DNA of 64,000 nt from Pelagimonas sp. (GCA_025210345.1 JAOARX010000006.1:154440-218439), one strand, 5' to 3'. Shown: positions 49,452 through 58,330, numbered from the stretch's first letter. The notes: generated from the sequence alone by a model not told the origin. Made by a program: numbers and translations.

Positions 49452-50323
49452 TGCATCCCGCACCATCGGTTATCATTTTTACATCGCTTTCGGGCCTTGG
49501 CTTTGGCCTGCTGTTCTGGCTGGGTATCGACGCATCCGCGCCCACGGGTTGGATCGGCTTTACCTTTTTCCTGATGGCCTATGCGCTGGCGGTTGGGGGG
49601 CTGTTGGCCTCGACGTTCCACCTTGGTCGCCGCGAACGCGCGATCAAAGCCTTTCGCCAGTGGCGCAGTTCCTGGCTTTCGCGCGAAGGCTGGGCGGCTG
49701 TGCTGACTTTGTTGGTTATGGGGCTCTACGCCGCTTTGTTGGTATTCGGAGGTCTCCAACTGCATGTTCTGGGTTGGCTGGGCGCCGTGTTGGCCCTTGC
49801 CACGGTATTCACCACCTCGATGATCTATACCCAGCTTAGATCCGTGCCGCGCTGGCATCATTGGTCGACCCCTGCGCTGTTTCTGGTGTTGATGCTGGGG
49901 GGCGGGGCGCTGCTGTCGGGGCGCGTGACGATTGCAATCGCGCTGTTGATCCTGGCCGGGCTGCTACAAGCCTGGATCTGGTACGATGGCGACAGCCGCC
50001 TGCTGCGGTCGGGCTCGGATATGCAAAGCGCGACGGGGCTGGGGCAGATCGGCAAGGTGCGAGCCTTTGAGCCGCCACACACCGGCACCAACTATCTGCT
50101 GCGCGAGATGGTGCATGTGGTGGGGCGCAAACACAGCCGCAAGATTCGGGTCATCGGGCTTGCGCTGATGAGCGTGCTACCCGCGATCTTGTTGCTTTTG
50201 CCCTTTGGCCACTTCTGGGCCGCGCTTGCGGTGGTGTCCCATATCGCAGGTGTGTTCACCTGCCGATGGTTGTTCTTTGCCGAGGCCGAGCACGTCGTCG
50301 GCCTGTATTACGGCAAACGATAG
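49451..50323 (+). CDS. soeC: sulfite dehydrogenase SoeC, membrane anchor
   Basis: This 290-residue DmsC-like protein has eight TM helices and motifs such as STFHLGRRERAIKAFRQWRS and SWLSREG, which are well conserved in the family. It should anchor SoeAB and pass electrons to quinone. Its start overlaps the soeB stop (TGATG), so the two are coupled. It is convergent with the DUF1523 gene, 5 bp apart. Confidence 0.88.
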   Translation: MHPAPSVIIFTSLSGLGFGLLFWLGIDASAPTGWIGFTFFLMAYALAVGGLLASTFHLGRRERAIKAFRQWRSSWLSREGWAAVLTLLVMGLYAALLVFGGLQLHVLGWLGAVLALATVFTTSMIYTQLRSVPRWHHWSTPALFLVLMLGGGALLSGRVTIAIALLILAGLLQAWIWYDGDSRLLRSGSDMQSATGLGQIGKVRAFEPPHTGTNYLLREMVHVVGRKHSRKIRVIGLALMSVLPAILLLLPFGHFWAALAVVSHIAGVFTCRWLFFAEAEHVVGLYYGKR

Positions 50324-50328
50324 ACAGG

Positions 50329-50943
50329 TTACTTTCGTCCGAACCAGCCCCTGATACGGTCTGACCCATCTTCAATACTGTCTTCGACCTGGTCCACAAC
50401 CGGATCGATGCGCGCTTCTCTGAAACGGATCCAGCGCACACGCAAGGCCCAGAACAGCGCAGCCAATAGGATCAAGATGACAATTGCCCCCCAGGGGATG
50501 ACACGGACATCGGGACCGTCAACCGCCTTGATCGACAGAACGTTCGGGTTGATCGACAGCCAAGTACTGCGCCAACCATAGTGTTTGATCGCCACCCATT
50601 TGGGATCTTCGGCGGTGGATTTCAGATCTGCGGCCTCGGCCTGAACATTCGACGTGCGGATTTTGAAGTAAGGAGGCCAGCCCCAGCCCGTGTCCTCATT
50701 GCGATAGACCATGGGCTTGCCATTGGCACGCATGGTTTGAATGAAAAAGACGTCACGATTGGTCACGGCCGCATTGCTGCCCGTGTCGGCCTGCGCCCAG
50801 AAAATCGAGTTGCTTCCCGGGTCCACCCGTTTTTCATAGGTGTCGGTGATCCGCGCGATGTCATATTGCGGCAGCGTGTAATGCAGGAAAGCAGCCACGA
50901 TCAGCCAGACCAAGGCAAGTATCGTCCATTTCACGTATTTCAT
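50329..50943 (-). CDS. DUF1523-family membrane protein
   Basis: This 204-residue protein has an N-terminal TM segment (about 6-24), a periplasmic domain with YDIARITDTYEKRVD and FFIQT, and a second TM segment (about 150-170). It matches the DUF1523 family, common in Rhodobacteraceae, with no known function. The ATG at 50943 begins the first helix. Orientation is against SoeABC, so it is not part of that operon. Confidence 0.75.
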   Translation of the reverse strand: MKYVKWTILALVWLIVAAFLHYTLPQYDIARITDTYEKRVDPGSNSIFWAQADTGSNAAVTNRDVFFIQTMRANGKPMVYRNEDTGWGWPPYFKIRTSNVQAEAADLKSTAEDPKWVAIKHYGWRSTWLSINPNVLSIKAVDGPDVRVIPWGAIVILILLAALFWALRVRWIRFREARIDPVVDQVEDSIEDGSDRIRGWFGRK

Positions 50944-51148
50944 CGGGCCAACCTTTCCATTCGTTCTGATCAACACCTGATACGGGCGGCGGGGAAAATC
51001 AACGGGGAACTGTCGTTTGGTCGCGTCTATTGGCCGGAGTACACTAAAAACCCTTAAAATCCGCCTTAGATTGGCCAGGGCCTCAAAGAGTTCGTTTACC
51101 TCTTAGTGTCACTTTGACGCCGGGTAAGTGTTTGAACGGGGTTCTCAG

Positions 51149-52282
51149 ATGCCAACGACCTTCAGTGTGATATCGCTTGGTGTTCAGGCGGACATGGATA
51201 GGGCCGAAGGGAATATTCAGGCCGAAAACGCCAGTTCCCTGGTGGGCATGTCCTTTGGTAGTGTCGGCGATCCCCTGTGCCTGAATGTACAAACACTGAC
51301 ACCTGCAGGCAGCGGTTTTGCTGGTGGAAATTCAAATTTCTATAATAACAACAACTCACTCGCGGACGATCAGTTTTCTATCAATGGCGGCCCGGTTCAG
51401 ACCTATGACACCGCTGTCGTCTATAGCGCGACGATTACCTATACCAACGGTGAAACCGCGACGATCACGGCTGTGGTTGCACAGGACACCGATGGCAACA
51501 CCTATCTGATGCCTGAGATGAGCCCAAATGCCGATGTCGACGCGATGGAGGCGGCTCCGATCCGCTCTTTGACGCTTGATAGGCTTTTGGCAGATAGTTT
51601 TGATGGTCTGGCCGCCAGCCGCGAAATCACGAATTTCATGGTCTGTTTTGCCGAAGGCACGCGGATTATGACCGAGAAAGGCGAACGGCCTGTTGAAAAG
51701 CTTGGGGTTGGGGATTTGGTGCAAACCCTGGACAATGGGCTGCAACCCATACGTTGGATTTCTGGACGCGAAGTCGACGCGCGCGGCGCCATGACCCCGA
51801 TAAGAATTTGCAAAGGGGCGCTGGGCCCAAAGGTTCCCAAACGGGATCTGGTGGTATCGCGACAGCACCGGATCTTGGCGCAGTCCCGGATCGCGGCGCG
51901 CATGTTCAATGTACCACAGGTGTTGATTGCCGCGGCAAAGCTGTCGGCTTTGCCCGGTGTGCGTGAGGTCTCTGGGCGGGACAAGGTCACCTATTGGCAT
52001 TTCCTGTGTGATCACCATGAAATCGTGATCGCCAACGGGGCACCCGCCGAGACATTGTATCTCGGACCACAGGCGATGGACCGACTGGGGCAGGATCAGG
52101 TTGACGAGATTGTCGAGGTGTTTCCGGAACTGGCCAATGATTTTGTTCACGAAATGACCCGCAAAATCCCCCCGGTTCAAAAGCAAAACCAACTGGTTAA
52201 ACGGGCCAAGCAAAATGGGATCCCCCTGTTGGAAGGGTGGATCCCGCCCGCGTTACCCGGCGCCCTTAGCCAACCACGTTGA
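51149..52282 (+). CDS. Hint-domain protein
   Basis: This 377-residue protein has a Hint (Hedgehog/intein-like) domain at about 170-320, starting with MVCFAEGTRIMTEKGERPVE and including VSRQHRILAQS. The N-terminal 165 residues are low in charge and rich in Asn, Thr and Gly and lack a clear signal peptide, as in many roseobacter Hint_2 proteins that may be secreted by a type I route. Autocleavage at Cys of VCFAEGT is possible but not shown. It overlaps the 3' end of the creatinase gene by 17 bp, tail to tail. Confidence 0.78.
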   Translation: MPTTFSVISLGVQADMDRAEGNIQAENASSLVGMSFGSVGDPLCLNVQTLTPAGSGFAGGNSNFYNNNNSLADDQFSINGGPVQTYDTAVVYSATITYTNGETATITAVVAQDTDGNTYLMPEMSPNADVDAMEAAPIRSLTLDRLLADSFDGLAASREITNFMVCFAEGTRIMTEKGERPVEKLGVGDLVQTLDNGLQPIRWISGREVDARGAMTPIRICKGALGPKVPKRDLVVSRQHRILAQSRIAARMFNVPQVLIAAAKLSALPGVREVSGRDKVTYWHFLCDHHEIVIANGAPAETLYLGPQAMDRLGQDQVDEIVEVFPELANDFVHEMTRKIPPVQKQNQLVKRAKQNGIPLLEGWIPPALPGALSQPR

Positions 52283-53468
52283 AGTCCGGGCCATATGGAT
52301 AGCCGGTCAGGTTCTCGTTCCCATCCTCGGTGATGAGCAGGATGTCGTGCTCTCGGTATCCCCCTGCGCCGGGTGTCCCCTCTGGAATCGTCAGCATGGG
52401 TTCCATGGAAATCACCATGCCGGGCTCAAGAACCGTGTCGATGTCCTCACGCAATTCCAACCCCGCCTCGCGCCCATAATAGTGGCTCAGAACGCCAAAT
52501 GAATGGCCATATCCAAACGTGCGATATTGCAGCAGATCACGTTCGGCAAAGAAGCTGTTGATCTTTTGTGTCACCTCGGCGCAGGACATCCCGGGTTTCA
52601 AAAGGCTCATGCCATAGGCATGGGCGGCGACATTGGCCTCCCAGATTTTCAGGCTAGCGGGGTCAACCTCTTGCACAAACATTGTGCGCTCAAGTGCAGT
52701 GTAATATCCTGAAATCATTGGAAATGTATTCAGGGACAGAATGTCACCGCAGTGCAGCTGGCGTGCGGTGACTGGGTTATGCGCCCCGTCGGTGTTGATG
52801 CCGGACTGGAACCAGACCCAGGTGTCGCGATACTCTGCTTGCGGAAAACGCTTGGCGATTTCCAGCTCCATGGCATCACGACCTGCCATCGCGATATCGA
52901 TTTCGCGCAGACCGGGTTTGATGGCGTCGCGGATGGCATATCCCCCCACATCGGCCACCTGAGCCCCGTGGCGGATCAGGTCGATTTCGGCCAGCGATTT
53001 GTGCATCCGCTGACGCATGGTGCCGGGTGCAACATCCGTGGTCCGAGCGGGTTTCAGCACTGAATCCATCAGCGTCTTTTGCGCCAGTGTCAGGTGATCC
53101 GCCTCATAGCCGATATGTTTGCCCTCACCTGTGACAGACAGGATCGCGCGCCAATAGTTGTTTCGCTCCCAATCGGTGTAGGTGATGGTATCGCCGTGAC
53201 AGCGCCGCCAGGGCTGGGCCGCATCAATGCCGGCGCTGATGGTGACGTTTTCACTTTGGGTGACAACCAGGCCATAGGGGCGTCCAAAGCTGCAATACAG
53301 AAAGCCCGAATAATAGGCGATGTTATGCATCGAGGTCAGCACACAGGCGTGTATTCCCTGCGCCTGCATCTGCGCGCGCAGCCGGGAAAGCCGCGCGTCA
53401 TATTCTTCTGCTGCAAAGGGCAGGATCTTTTCACCTTGGTGAAAACGGTACATTTGGGGTCGGTCCAT
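52266..53468 (-). CDS. creatinase (creatine amidinohydrolase)
   Basis: This 400-residue pita-bread-fold protein hydrolyses creatine to sarcosine and urea. It has the length and block order of Pseudomonas creatinase: SMHNIAYYSGFLYCSFGRPY in the N-terminal domain, FQSGINTDGAHNPVT with His230 at the catalytic position, YYTALERTMF, and GYGHSFGVLSHYYGREAGLE. It lacks the metal-binding set of aminopeptidase P, as expected for creatinase. The ATG at 53468 has a GAAGGAGG ribosome-binding site. A role on another methylated guanidine cannot be ruled out. Confidence 0.9.
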   Translation of the reverse strand: MDRPQMYRFHQGEKILPFAAEEYDARLSRLRAQMQAQGIHACVLTSMHNIAYYSGFLYCSFGRPYGLVVTQSENVTISAGIDAAQPWRRCHGDTITYTDWERNNYWRAILSVTGEGKHIGYEADHLTLAQKTLMDSVLKPARTTDVAPGTMRQRMHKSLAEIDLIRHGAQVADVGGYAIRDAIKPGLREIDIAMAGRDAMELEIAKRFPQAEYRDTWVWFQSGINTDGAHNPVTARQLHCGDILSLNTFPMISGYYTALERTMFVQEVDPASLKIWEANVAAHAYGMSLLKPGMSCAEVTQKINSFFAERDLLQYRTFGYGHSFGVLSHYYGREAGLELREDIDTVLEPGMVISMEPMLTIPEGTPGAGGYREHDILLITEDGNENLTGYPYGPDFNVVG

Positions 53469-53550
53469 CGGTCCTCCTTCTGGCGTGGGAGGGCGGGGCC
53501 TCCCTTTGCCAATGACAAAGCAAGGTCCCGGCGTTCAGGACGGATTTTGT

Positions 53551-53587
53551 GATCCTCGCGGGATCAGACTGACGACGCCATCGTCAG
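53551..53587 (-). promoter_or_regulatory. paired palindromes upstream of creatinase
   Basis: Two short palindromes stand next to each other in the 162-bp gap before the creatinase start: GATCC-n5-GGATC (53551-53565) and CTGACGA-n5-TCGTCAG (53569-53587). They could be operators for a dimeric regulator; no adjacent regulator gene is present. Confidence 0.35.
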
Positions 53588-53630
53588 ACAGCCCAATCTA
53601 GGCACAGGTCAAACGCCCGTGCAAGAGGGA

Positions 53631-54251
53631 TCAAAAGTTCAACACCAACCCGAGCGAAACAAAGGGGATAACCGGTGCCTGCGCCAGAGTTTCGTTAATG
53701 TGATCGATTTGATTGTTAAAGGCGCTGCGCTGCGCGGGCGTCAGGGGGTTTTTGTCCGTGGTGGTAATCTCAAGTCGCGAAAAACGTGCGCCCACCTCGG
53801 CGCTAAGGCCCAGGCGATCCCCCAAATGGTGCTCATATCCCACCGAGGCGACGGGGGCGATCGGCCGGTCCTGAGCAATTTCGAAGTCATACCGCCCCAT
53901 GTATGTGGTTCCCCCGAGCCGGGGATTTTGCGTTGACCCGGTTACGTTACCCGATCCAACGGAAATGCCCGCAGAAAGATGTAACCCACTGTTATTGGGA
54001 AAGTAATCTGCCATGATGTGCCGCGCGGGCGCGGAAAAACTGCCACCATAGGTGTCGCCAGCATGCGCGATGCGCTGACCTTGTGTTCCACCGAAAACGG
54101 GCATCCGCAGCCGCAACTTGCGGCTGATCTTGGCGGTGTGGGTGTTCGAGAGGCCCAAATGGGACATCCCGAATTCAACTTCGGTCTGGGGGTCCGCCTG
54201 GACGGATGAGAGCAGGGTCGCGAACGCGAAGAGAAAAGCAAGGCAGCGCAT
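53631..54251 (-). CDS. small outer-membrane beta-barrel protein
   Basis: This 206-residue protein has a signal peptide (about 1-19, cut after VQA) and alternating hydrophobic strands ending in a C-terminal Phe (SLGLVLNF), the usual mark of a barrel inserted by BamA. It resembles small OmpW/OmpA-barrel-like proteins, but no family name can be given. It is the last gene of the native chromosome before the mobile element. Confidence 0.65.
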   Translation of the reverse strand: MRCLAFLFAFATLLSSVQADPQTEVEFGMSHLGLSNTHTAKISRKLRLRMPVFGGTQGQRIAHAGDTYGGSFSAPARHIMADYFPNNSGLHLSAGISVGSGNVTGSTQNPRLGGTTYMGRYDFEIAQDRPIAPVASVGYEHHLGDRLGLSAEVGARFSRLEITTTDKNPLTPAQRSAFNNQIDHINETLAQAPVIPFVSLGLVLNF

Positions 54252-54343
54252 GTCTTAACAATCGTGCGATTCTGCCTAAGGGAATCTTACCAATTGAACG
54301 GATGGCCCCGGAAATTCGGGACCATCCACAGGGTGCTTTGCAA

Positions 54344-54369
54344 TCAAACGGTCATGCAGACGTATTTCA
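54344..54369 (-). pseudogene. gabD: displaced native 3' end of gabD
   Basis: Read on the minus strand, this short stretch encodes KYVCMTV followed by a stop. It mirrors KYICMSV and stop at the 3' end of the intact gabD across the element. It is the original last few codons of gabD, cut off by integration and left at the far side. Confidence 0.8.
54353..54369. repeat. attL core, 17-bp direct repeat copy 1
   Basis: CATGCAGACGTATTTCA matches the copy at 63867-63883 at 16 of 17 positions. Both copies lie in the codons for the gabD C-terminus, so the target is the gabD 3' end and the element restored the gene on the other side. Confidence 0.85.
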
Positions 54370-54487
54370 TTTTTCCTCGCGGACGAAGGGCGAATGATGG
54401 ATCACATGATATATCCATTAGGTGTCTGATACTTATAGGGTTTTTCATCGTATAAGGTGTGATCATGTCCTTTACAGCTATGGGAAA

Positions 54488-54529
54488 TGTCCCAATAGTG
54501 GGGTGAAAATGTCCCAATAAGAGGTGTCG
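54488..54529 (+). repeat. left arm-type integrase site pair
   Basis: Two copies of TGTCCCAATA (54488-54497 and 54510-54519) are spaced 22 bp start to start. The 42-bp unit matches 63782-63823 at 36 positions in the same orientation. It ends at the integrase start codon, so integrase binding could also repress its own gene. Confidence 0.72.
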
Positions 54530-54532
54530 TTC

Positions 54533-56065
54533 GTGTCTAATTTTAGTCCGCGCAGTGGTAAGGCCAACTACATAAAACCCCGTGGGAAGAGCTTCTATTA
54601 TCGTCGTGCGATACCACCTGAGTTTCGATGGATGTTTGGTGGTAAATCTGAATGGAACATCAAGCTTGAAGGGCCTACGGATGCCAGCCGTCGTGCTGAA
54701 GCAGCAGCACTTGCGCATCAGCACAACAAAGCCATGATGTATGACATCCTAGAAGACGCAACGATTACCGACACAGATGATCTTGCAATGCGGCTTGATT
54801 TCACACCAATGACTACCCGACCATTTAAGTTTCGTCGGGATGGTCAGGTGGTTGAGACCTTCAAGATCGCGATATCCGATGATCCCGATTATCTCAGGCA
54901 AGCTGAGAGGGATGGCTATTTCGGAATGCGGCGAGACGAGGGGCTTATGCAGGTAGAGTTGGGGCAGATCATTCAAGCTATACCCCGTTCTGAGGGTGTC
55001 GAACTGGAACTGAATGAACTCAAGGCTGCGAACTACGCACGGCAGATTGACGAAATGGTGCCAGCTAGTGGTGATACACTTCGGTCAATTCTGCCTAAGA
55101 TGCATAACCAGAACAATCCACGCGCATCTACAAGGGCCAGTCATCTACGTGCTGTTGAGGAGTTCATAGCTTTGCATGGTGATTTGCAACTGGCTGCAAT
55201 CACGAAGCAACATTTGAACGACTATGTTGAGCATCTATGTGGTGTGCGCAAAAAAGGTAAGCCTCTGGCACCAACGACCGTCCAGCAGCGTTTAGAGAAG
55301 ATGTCAGCCATCCTTGAGTTTGCGACCAGTGTTGATGCTGTTGAATATAATGTCGCCAAGGCAGTCAAAGCACCTAAGGATAAACGTCCTATAGGTGATC
55401 AGACTTATAAACCGTTTACCAAGGCCGAAGTCCGTAAGCTGGTTGAAGTGGCAACACAGATTTGGACCGAACGGAAGTACCAGGCACATCGTACACGGAT
55501 GTCACGTGTGACGGATTCGATCACTGCATTGCATATGCTGATCTGGACTGGTGCAAGGCCAGAAGAGATTTGTCAGCTTCGGCTGGCTGATGTTGATTTG
55601 GAACGTCGTGGTATCATCATCACGAATGAAAGCGATGACCTTGGGGTACGAAGGCGGATTTTGAAGAATGAAGAGTCAGTACGTGGCATCCCGATTCACC
55701 ATCGACTGCTTCCGCGTCTTGAAGAGCATATCGAATACATCAGTTCGGTTAGTAACTCAGGTCTACTATTCCCGTCATTCGTACCAGGTACGGAAAATGG
55801 AAGGTACGCCAGCCCGATAGGATTGGACTGGAGTGCGCATTTCCGTCCGCACGTATCCACTGACTCTCAGAAGGTGTTGTACAGCCTACGTCATAGTTGG
55901 GCAGGTGCATCGAAGGATGCAGGCATGAGTGAAACCATGCGCAATGCCATCATGGGACACACGTCAGACTCCAAGTCAGCTTCTGCGAAACGATATACGC
56001 ACCACTTTGATGACCTACACAACCAGTTGGAGTGGGTTGATAAGATGGATTGTATTGGCGGGTGA
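54533..56065 (+). CDS. int: tyrosine-type site-specific integrase
   Basis: This 510-residue integrase has an N-terminal arm-binding part, a SAM-like core-binding domain (about 165-265) and a C-terminal catalytic domain with the conserved residues: Arg in WTGARPEEICQL, the RHSW box, His in IMGHTSD and Tyr in KRYTHH. The GTG at 54533 is preferred over the GTG at 54524 because AAGAGG sits at a proper distance; the upstream one overlaps it. It stands 160 bp from the left core site, as expected for an element integrase. Target: gabD 3' end. Confidence 0.93.
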   Translation: MSNFSPRSGKANYIKPRGKSFYYRRAIPPEFRWMFGGKSEWNIKLEGPTDASRRAEAAALAHQHNKAMMYDILEDATITDTDDLAMRLDFTPMTTRPFKFRRDGQVVETFKIAISDDPDYLRQAERDGYFGMRRDEGLMQVELGQIIQAIPRSEGVELELNELKAANYARQIDEMVPASGDTLRSILPKMHNQNNPRASTRASHLRAVEEFIALHGDLQLAAITKQHLNDYVEHLCGVRKKGKPLAPTTVQQRLEKMSAILEFATSVDAVEYNVAKAVKAPKDKRPIGDQTYKPFTKAEVRKLVEVATQIWTERKYQAHRTRMSRVTDSITALHMLIWTGARPEEICQLRLADVDLERRGIIITNESDDLGVRRRILKNEESVRGIPIHHRLLPRLEEHIEYISSVSNSGLLFPSFVPGTENGRYASPIGLDWSAHFRPHVSTDSQKVLYSLRHSWAGASKDAGMSETMRNAIMGHTSDSKSASAKRYTHHFDDLHNQLEWVDKMDCIGG

Positions 56066-56169
56066 AGGGCAGGTCATGTCTGTAGGGTCAAGTACTGGAT
56101 CGGTATGTTGGTTGTGGGGGTTCGTCACTACCGAAAGCGAAACACAAAAGTGCTTGAGGTTTAGGTGAG

Positions 56170-56739
56170 TTACCCCCACCTCCGTTGCATCTGCCTCGCT
56201 ACACCAGTCATTCTCGTTCTCCACATAAGCATCTCTTTACTCACCTGATACCGATCACAAGTTTGCTGATTGGATGCTCCACCACCCTGAATAGCCAGAA
56301 GTGCTGGCCTGGGTAGTAGCAGCGTTCCTGCGAACCAGTCAGCTTCATCTTCTTGGTCTTGGTCAAAGTTGCCAGGCACCAGAGACCCGTCTTCCAGAAT
56401 GCAAGCCTCAGCAAGTTCATGCCCTAAAATGATATGGGATAGCTCGTGCATGATCACGCTATTCCTGCGTCCAACAGATGAAACAGGTTTAAAGAGAACA
56501 AGGTTCGCCGTCCCAACGCGCATTGTTAGCGCGGACCAGGAGTCATCCTTTTCATCATTCAATACATGCATGTCGTTAGCGCTAAGTCCTGACACATCCT
56601 TGGTAGACCAAACAGTTATGCCTAAATGCTCTGCCAAGTTCTCTGCTAACAACGGGGCGGTTGGATGCAGGCCAAGCTGCTTGCGATACTCCACAGCACG
56701 ACGTTCACATTGTGACTTAAATCCGCGACGAAATGCCAA
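56170..56739 (-). CDS. ImmA/IrrE-family metallopeptidase
   Basis: This 189-residue protein has the zinc motif HELSH in VIMHELSHIILGHE and a third-ligand segment EADWFAGTLLLP, the signature of the ImmA/IrrE family. Family members cleave a partner XRE repressor to switch on mobile elements or stress genes. Its start directly follows the stop of the XRE gene upstream on the same strand, so the pair is an operon. It is convergent with the integrase gene. Confidence 0.9.
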   Translation of the reverse strand: MAFRRGFKSQCERRAVEYRKQLGLHPTAPLLAENLAEHLGITVWSTKDVSGLSANDMHVLNDEKDDSWSALTMRVGTANLVLFKPVSSVGRRNSVIMHELSHIILGHELAEACILEDGSLVPGNFDQDQEDEADWFAGTLLLPRPALLAIQGGGASNQQTCDRYQVSKEMLMWRTRMTGVARQMQRRWG

Positions 56740-57054
56740 TTAGTGTCCCCTTGCATCAATCTTAATGAACTGCTCCGATGCTTTTTCTATCAAATTTGCC
56801 AAAGACTTCGCGGTTTGTGAAGGGACAGCTTTCTTATTCTTAAAAGCAATCTGTAGATTCGCTATGCCAGTGAACTTTGCGGTGTCTTCCCCCATCCAGG
56901 CACACACTTTTTCAAGCGTACTAACGTCAGGAACGTGGCCATTTTCAATTCTGGATAGTGTCGAAGGGCTTATGCCAATTTCCTTGGCCGCAGCACGAAT
57001 CCCCATATTTCCCCGATACTTAGCGAGTACACTGCCTAGCTCTCCGATATCCAT
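56740..57054 (-). CDS. XRE-family repressor paired with the ImmA/IrrE protease
   Basis: This 104-residue protein has a helix-turn-helix at about 10-60 (IRAAAKEIGISPSTLSRIENG). The C-terminal part, rich in Lys and Ala, may be the protease target. The ATG at 57054 starts the family sequence; a GTG at 57096 would add 14 residues but lies in the operator region. It is divergent from the TIR/Nmad2 operon, with three TGTGAAACAC-type boxes between them, so it may control both itself and the operon. Confidence 0.85.
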   Translation of the reverse strand: MDIGELGSVLAKYRGNMGIRAAAKEIGISPSTLSRIENGHVPDVSTLEKVCAWMGEDTAKFTGIANLQIAFKNKKAVPSQTAKSLANLIEKASEQFIKIDARGH

Positions 57055-57066
57055 ATAATCCCCCAA

Positions 57067-57146
57067 GTGTCTCACAGACTGGTATTTGTGTTTCACACAC
57101 TGGACAAGTGCGTTTGCCGTCTGCTAGCGTCCAACCTGTGAAACAC
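57067..57146. promoter_or_regulatory. three TGTGAAACAC boxes in the divergent control region
   Basis: The 10-mer TGTGAAACAC occurs at 57137-57146, its exact reverse complement at 57088-57097, and a one-mismatch reverse complement at 57067-57076. The first and last copies extend to a 13-of-14 match. They lie between the XRE gene and the TIR operon and are likely its operators. Confidence 0.65.
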
Positions 57147-57236
57147 TTGAATCATTTGGGACCGCGCGTGTCAATACAGGTGAGGTAACAGTTGGGTGCC
57201 TGGTGCCCTTCTGCAAAGCAGTACGAGAGGGTTACC

Positions 57237-57710
57237 ATGAAAGGTAGCAAGAACATTTTCATCAGCCACATCCATGAGGATGACGCTGGCTTAGCCAAAC
57301 TAAAGACACTCACCCGTAACAACGGGCTGACGGTTCGCGATGGTTCGATCAACAAGGAAAAACCCAATCGGGCAAAAAATGCGGATTACATCTTAAACAA
57401 GATCATTGGCCCGCGAATAAAGTGGTGCAGTGTAATGGTTGTCTACATCACCCCTGGCACCAAAAACAGCGAGTGGGTTGACAAGGAAATCATGCGGGCT
57501 GCCCGTCTTGGCAAACGCATAGTCGGCGTTTGGGCGCATGGTCATGCTGGCTGCGAACCTCCTGCCAATCTGGAAAAATTGGCAGATGCTATGGTTGGCT
57601 GGAATGGCGGTCGAGTTGTCGATGCATTGACTGGCGATTTCAACGGCAGAGAGACAAAAGATGGTGGGATATGCACCCCTATCCCTTTCAAGCGAGTGGT
57701 GTGCCAATGA
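57237..57710 (+). CDS. ThsB-like TIR domain protein (first of two)
   Basis: This 157-residue protein fits the DUF1863/ThsB-like TIR family: NIFISHIHEDD at the first strand, and EWVDKEIMRAARLGKRIVGVW, where Glu84 sits at the conserved position of the TIR catalytic glutamate. ThsB-like proteins of Thoeris make cyclic ADP-ribose-type signals from NAD+ after phage detection. The ATG at 57237 has a GAGAGG ribosome-binding site. It is first in a five-gene operon, overlapping the Nmad2 start by 4 bp. Activity is inferred. Confidence 0.82.
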   Translation: MKGSKNIFISHIHEDDAGLAKLKTLTRNNGLTVRDGSINKEKPNRAKNADYILNKIIGPRIKWCSVMVVYITPGTKNSEWVDKEIMRAARLGKRIVGVWAHGHAGCEPPANLEKLADAMVGWNGGRVVDALTGDFNGRETKDGGICTPIPFKRVVCQ

Positions 57711-58330
57711 CAGTATGGTCATATAAAGTTGCACGTGACTACGGTTTTGCACCAAACCCGTTTCATGGAGTTTGCACACTGGCTTGCTGCAAGCCGTTGA
57801 TTAGAGGCCATGCACAGATTGGTGATTGGATTATCGGTGCAGGTTCCCAAGCAAATGACCTAAGGGGCAAGATCATCTATGCGATGATTGTGGACGAAAC
57901 TCTGACTTTTGATCAGTACTGGAACGACCCAAGATACCAAGTCAAGAAACCCGTTGTTGGTGGTACTCACAAAGGGTTCTTTGGCGACAATATTTATCAA
58001 AGGGATGGAAGCTTGAATGGGTTCCTTCAGGCAAACTCACACCACAGTCTTTCAGATGGGCGCGTGAATATTAACAACCTAAGGCAGGATACACAAAGCG
58101 ATAGAGTGCTACTAGGAAAAGACTTCATCTACTTTGGTGCTAACGCAGTAACGCCACCAAAAGCGATCTTTGATAAGTTCTCAGAGCCTTTCCCGCGCGA
58201 TGTTCGTACTTACAAAAGTTATTCACCCGCTATTCAGTCAGCCATCAAGGACTGGCTAACGACTTCCTTTGAATGGGGATTGCGTGGCTTGCCTGAGGCA
58301 TGGAATAGCGCCATTGAGGGACAAAAATAG
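57707..58330 (+). CDS. Nmad2-like protein (nucleotide modification associated domain 2)
   Basis: This 207-residue protein resembles the Nmad2 family: YKVARDYGFAPNPFHGVCTL start, GDWIIGAGS, IYAMIVDETLTFDQYWND, GDNIYQRD and a NSHHSLSDG block. These conserved polar motifs suggest an enzyme or a nucleotide-binding protein; the family was named from its links to predicted base-modification genes and has no proven activity. It overlaps its neighbours by 4 bp (ATGA) and 1 bp (TAGTG), so it is translated together with them. Confidence 0.78.
   Translation: MTVWSYKVARDYGFAPNPFHGVCTLACCKPLIRGHAQIGDWIIGAGSQANDLRGKIIYAMIVDETLTFDQYWNDPRYQVKKPVVGGTHKGFFGDNIYQRDGSLNGFLQANSHHSLSDGRVNINNLRQDTQSDRVLLGKDFIYFGANAVTPPKAIFDKFSEPFPRDVRTYKSYSPAIQSAIKDWLTTSFEWGLRGLPEAWNSAIEGQK

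Noticed and set aside
52266..53468. DMSP lyase DddP, a roseobacter protein of the same fold as creatinase
   Set aside because: Length, the SMHNIAYYSGFLYCSFGRPY block and the GAHNPVT active-site segment match creatinase much more closely.
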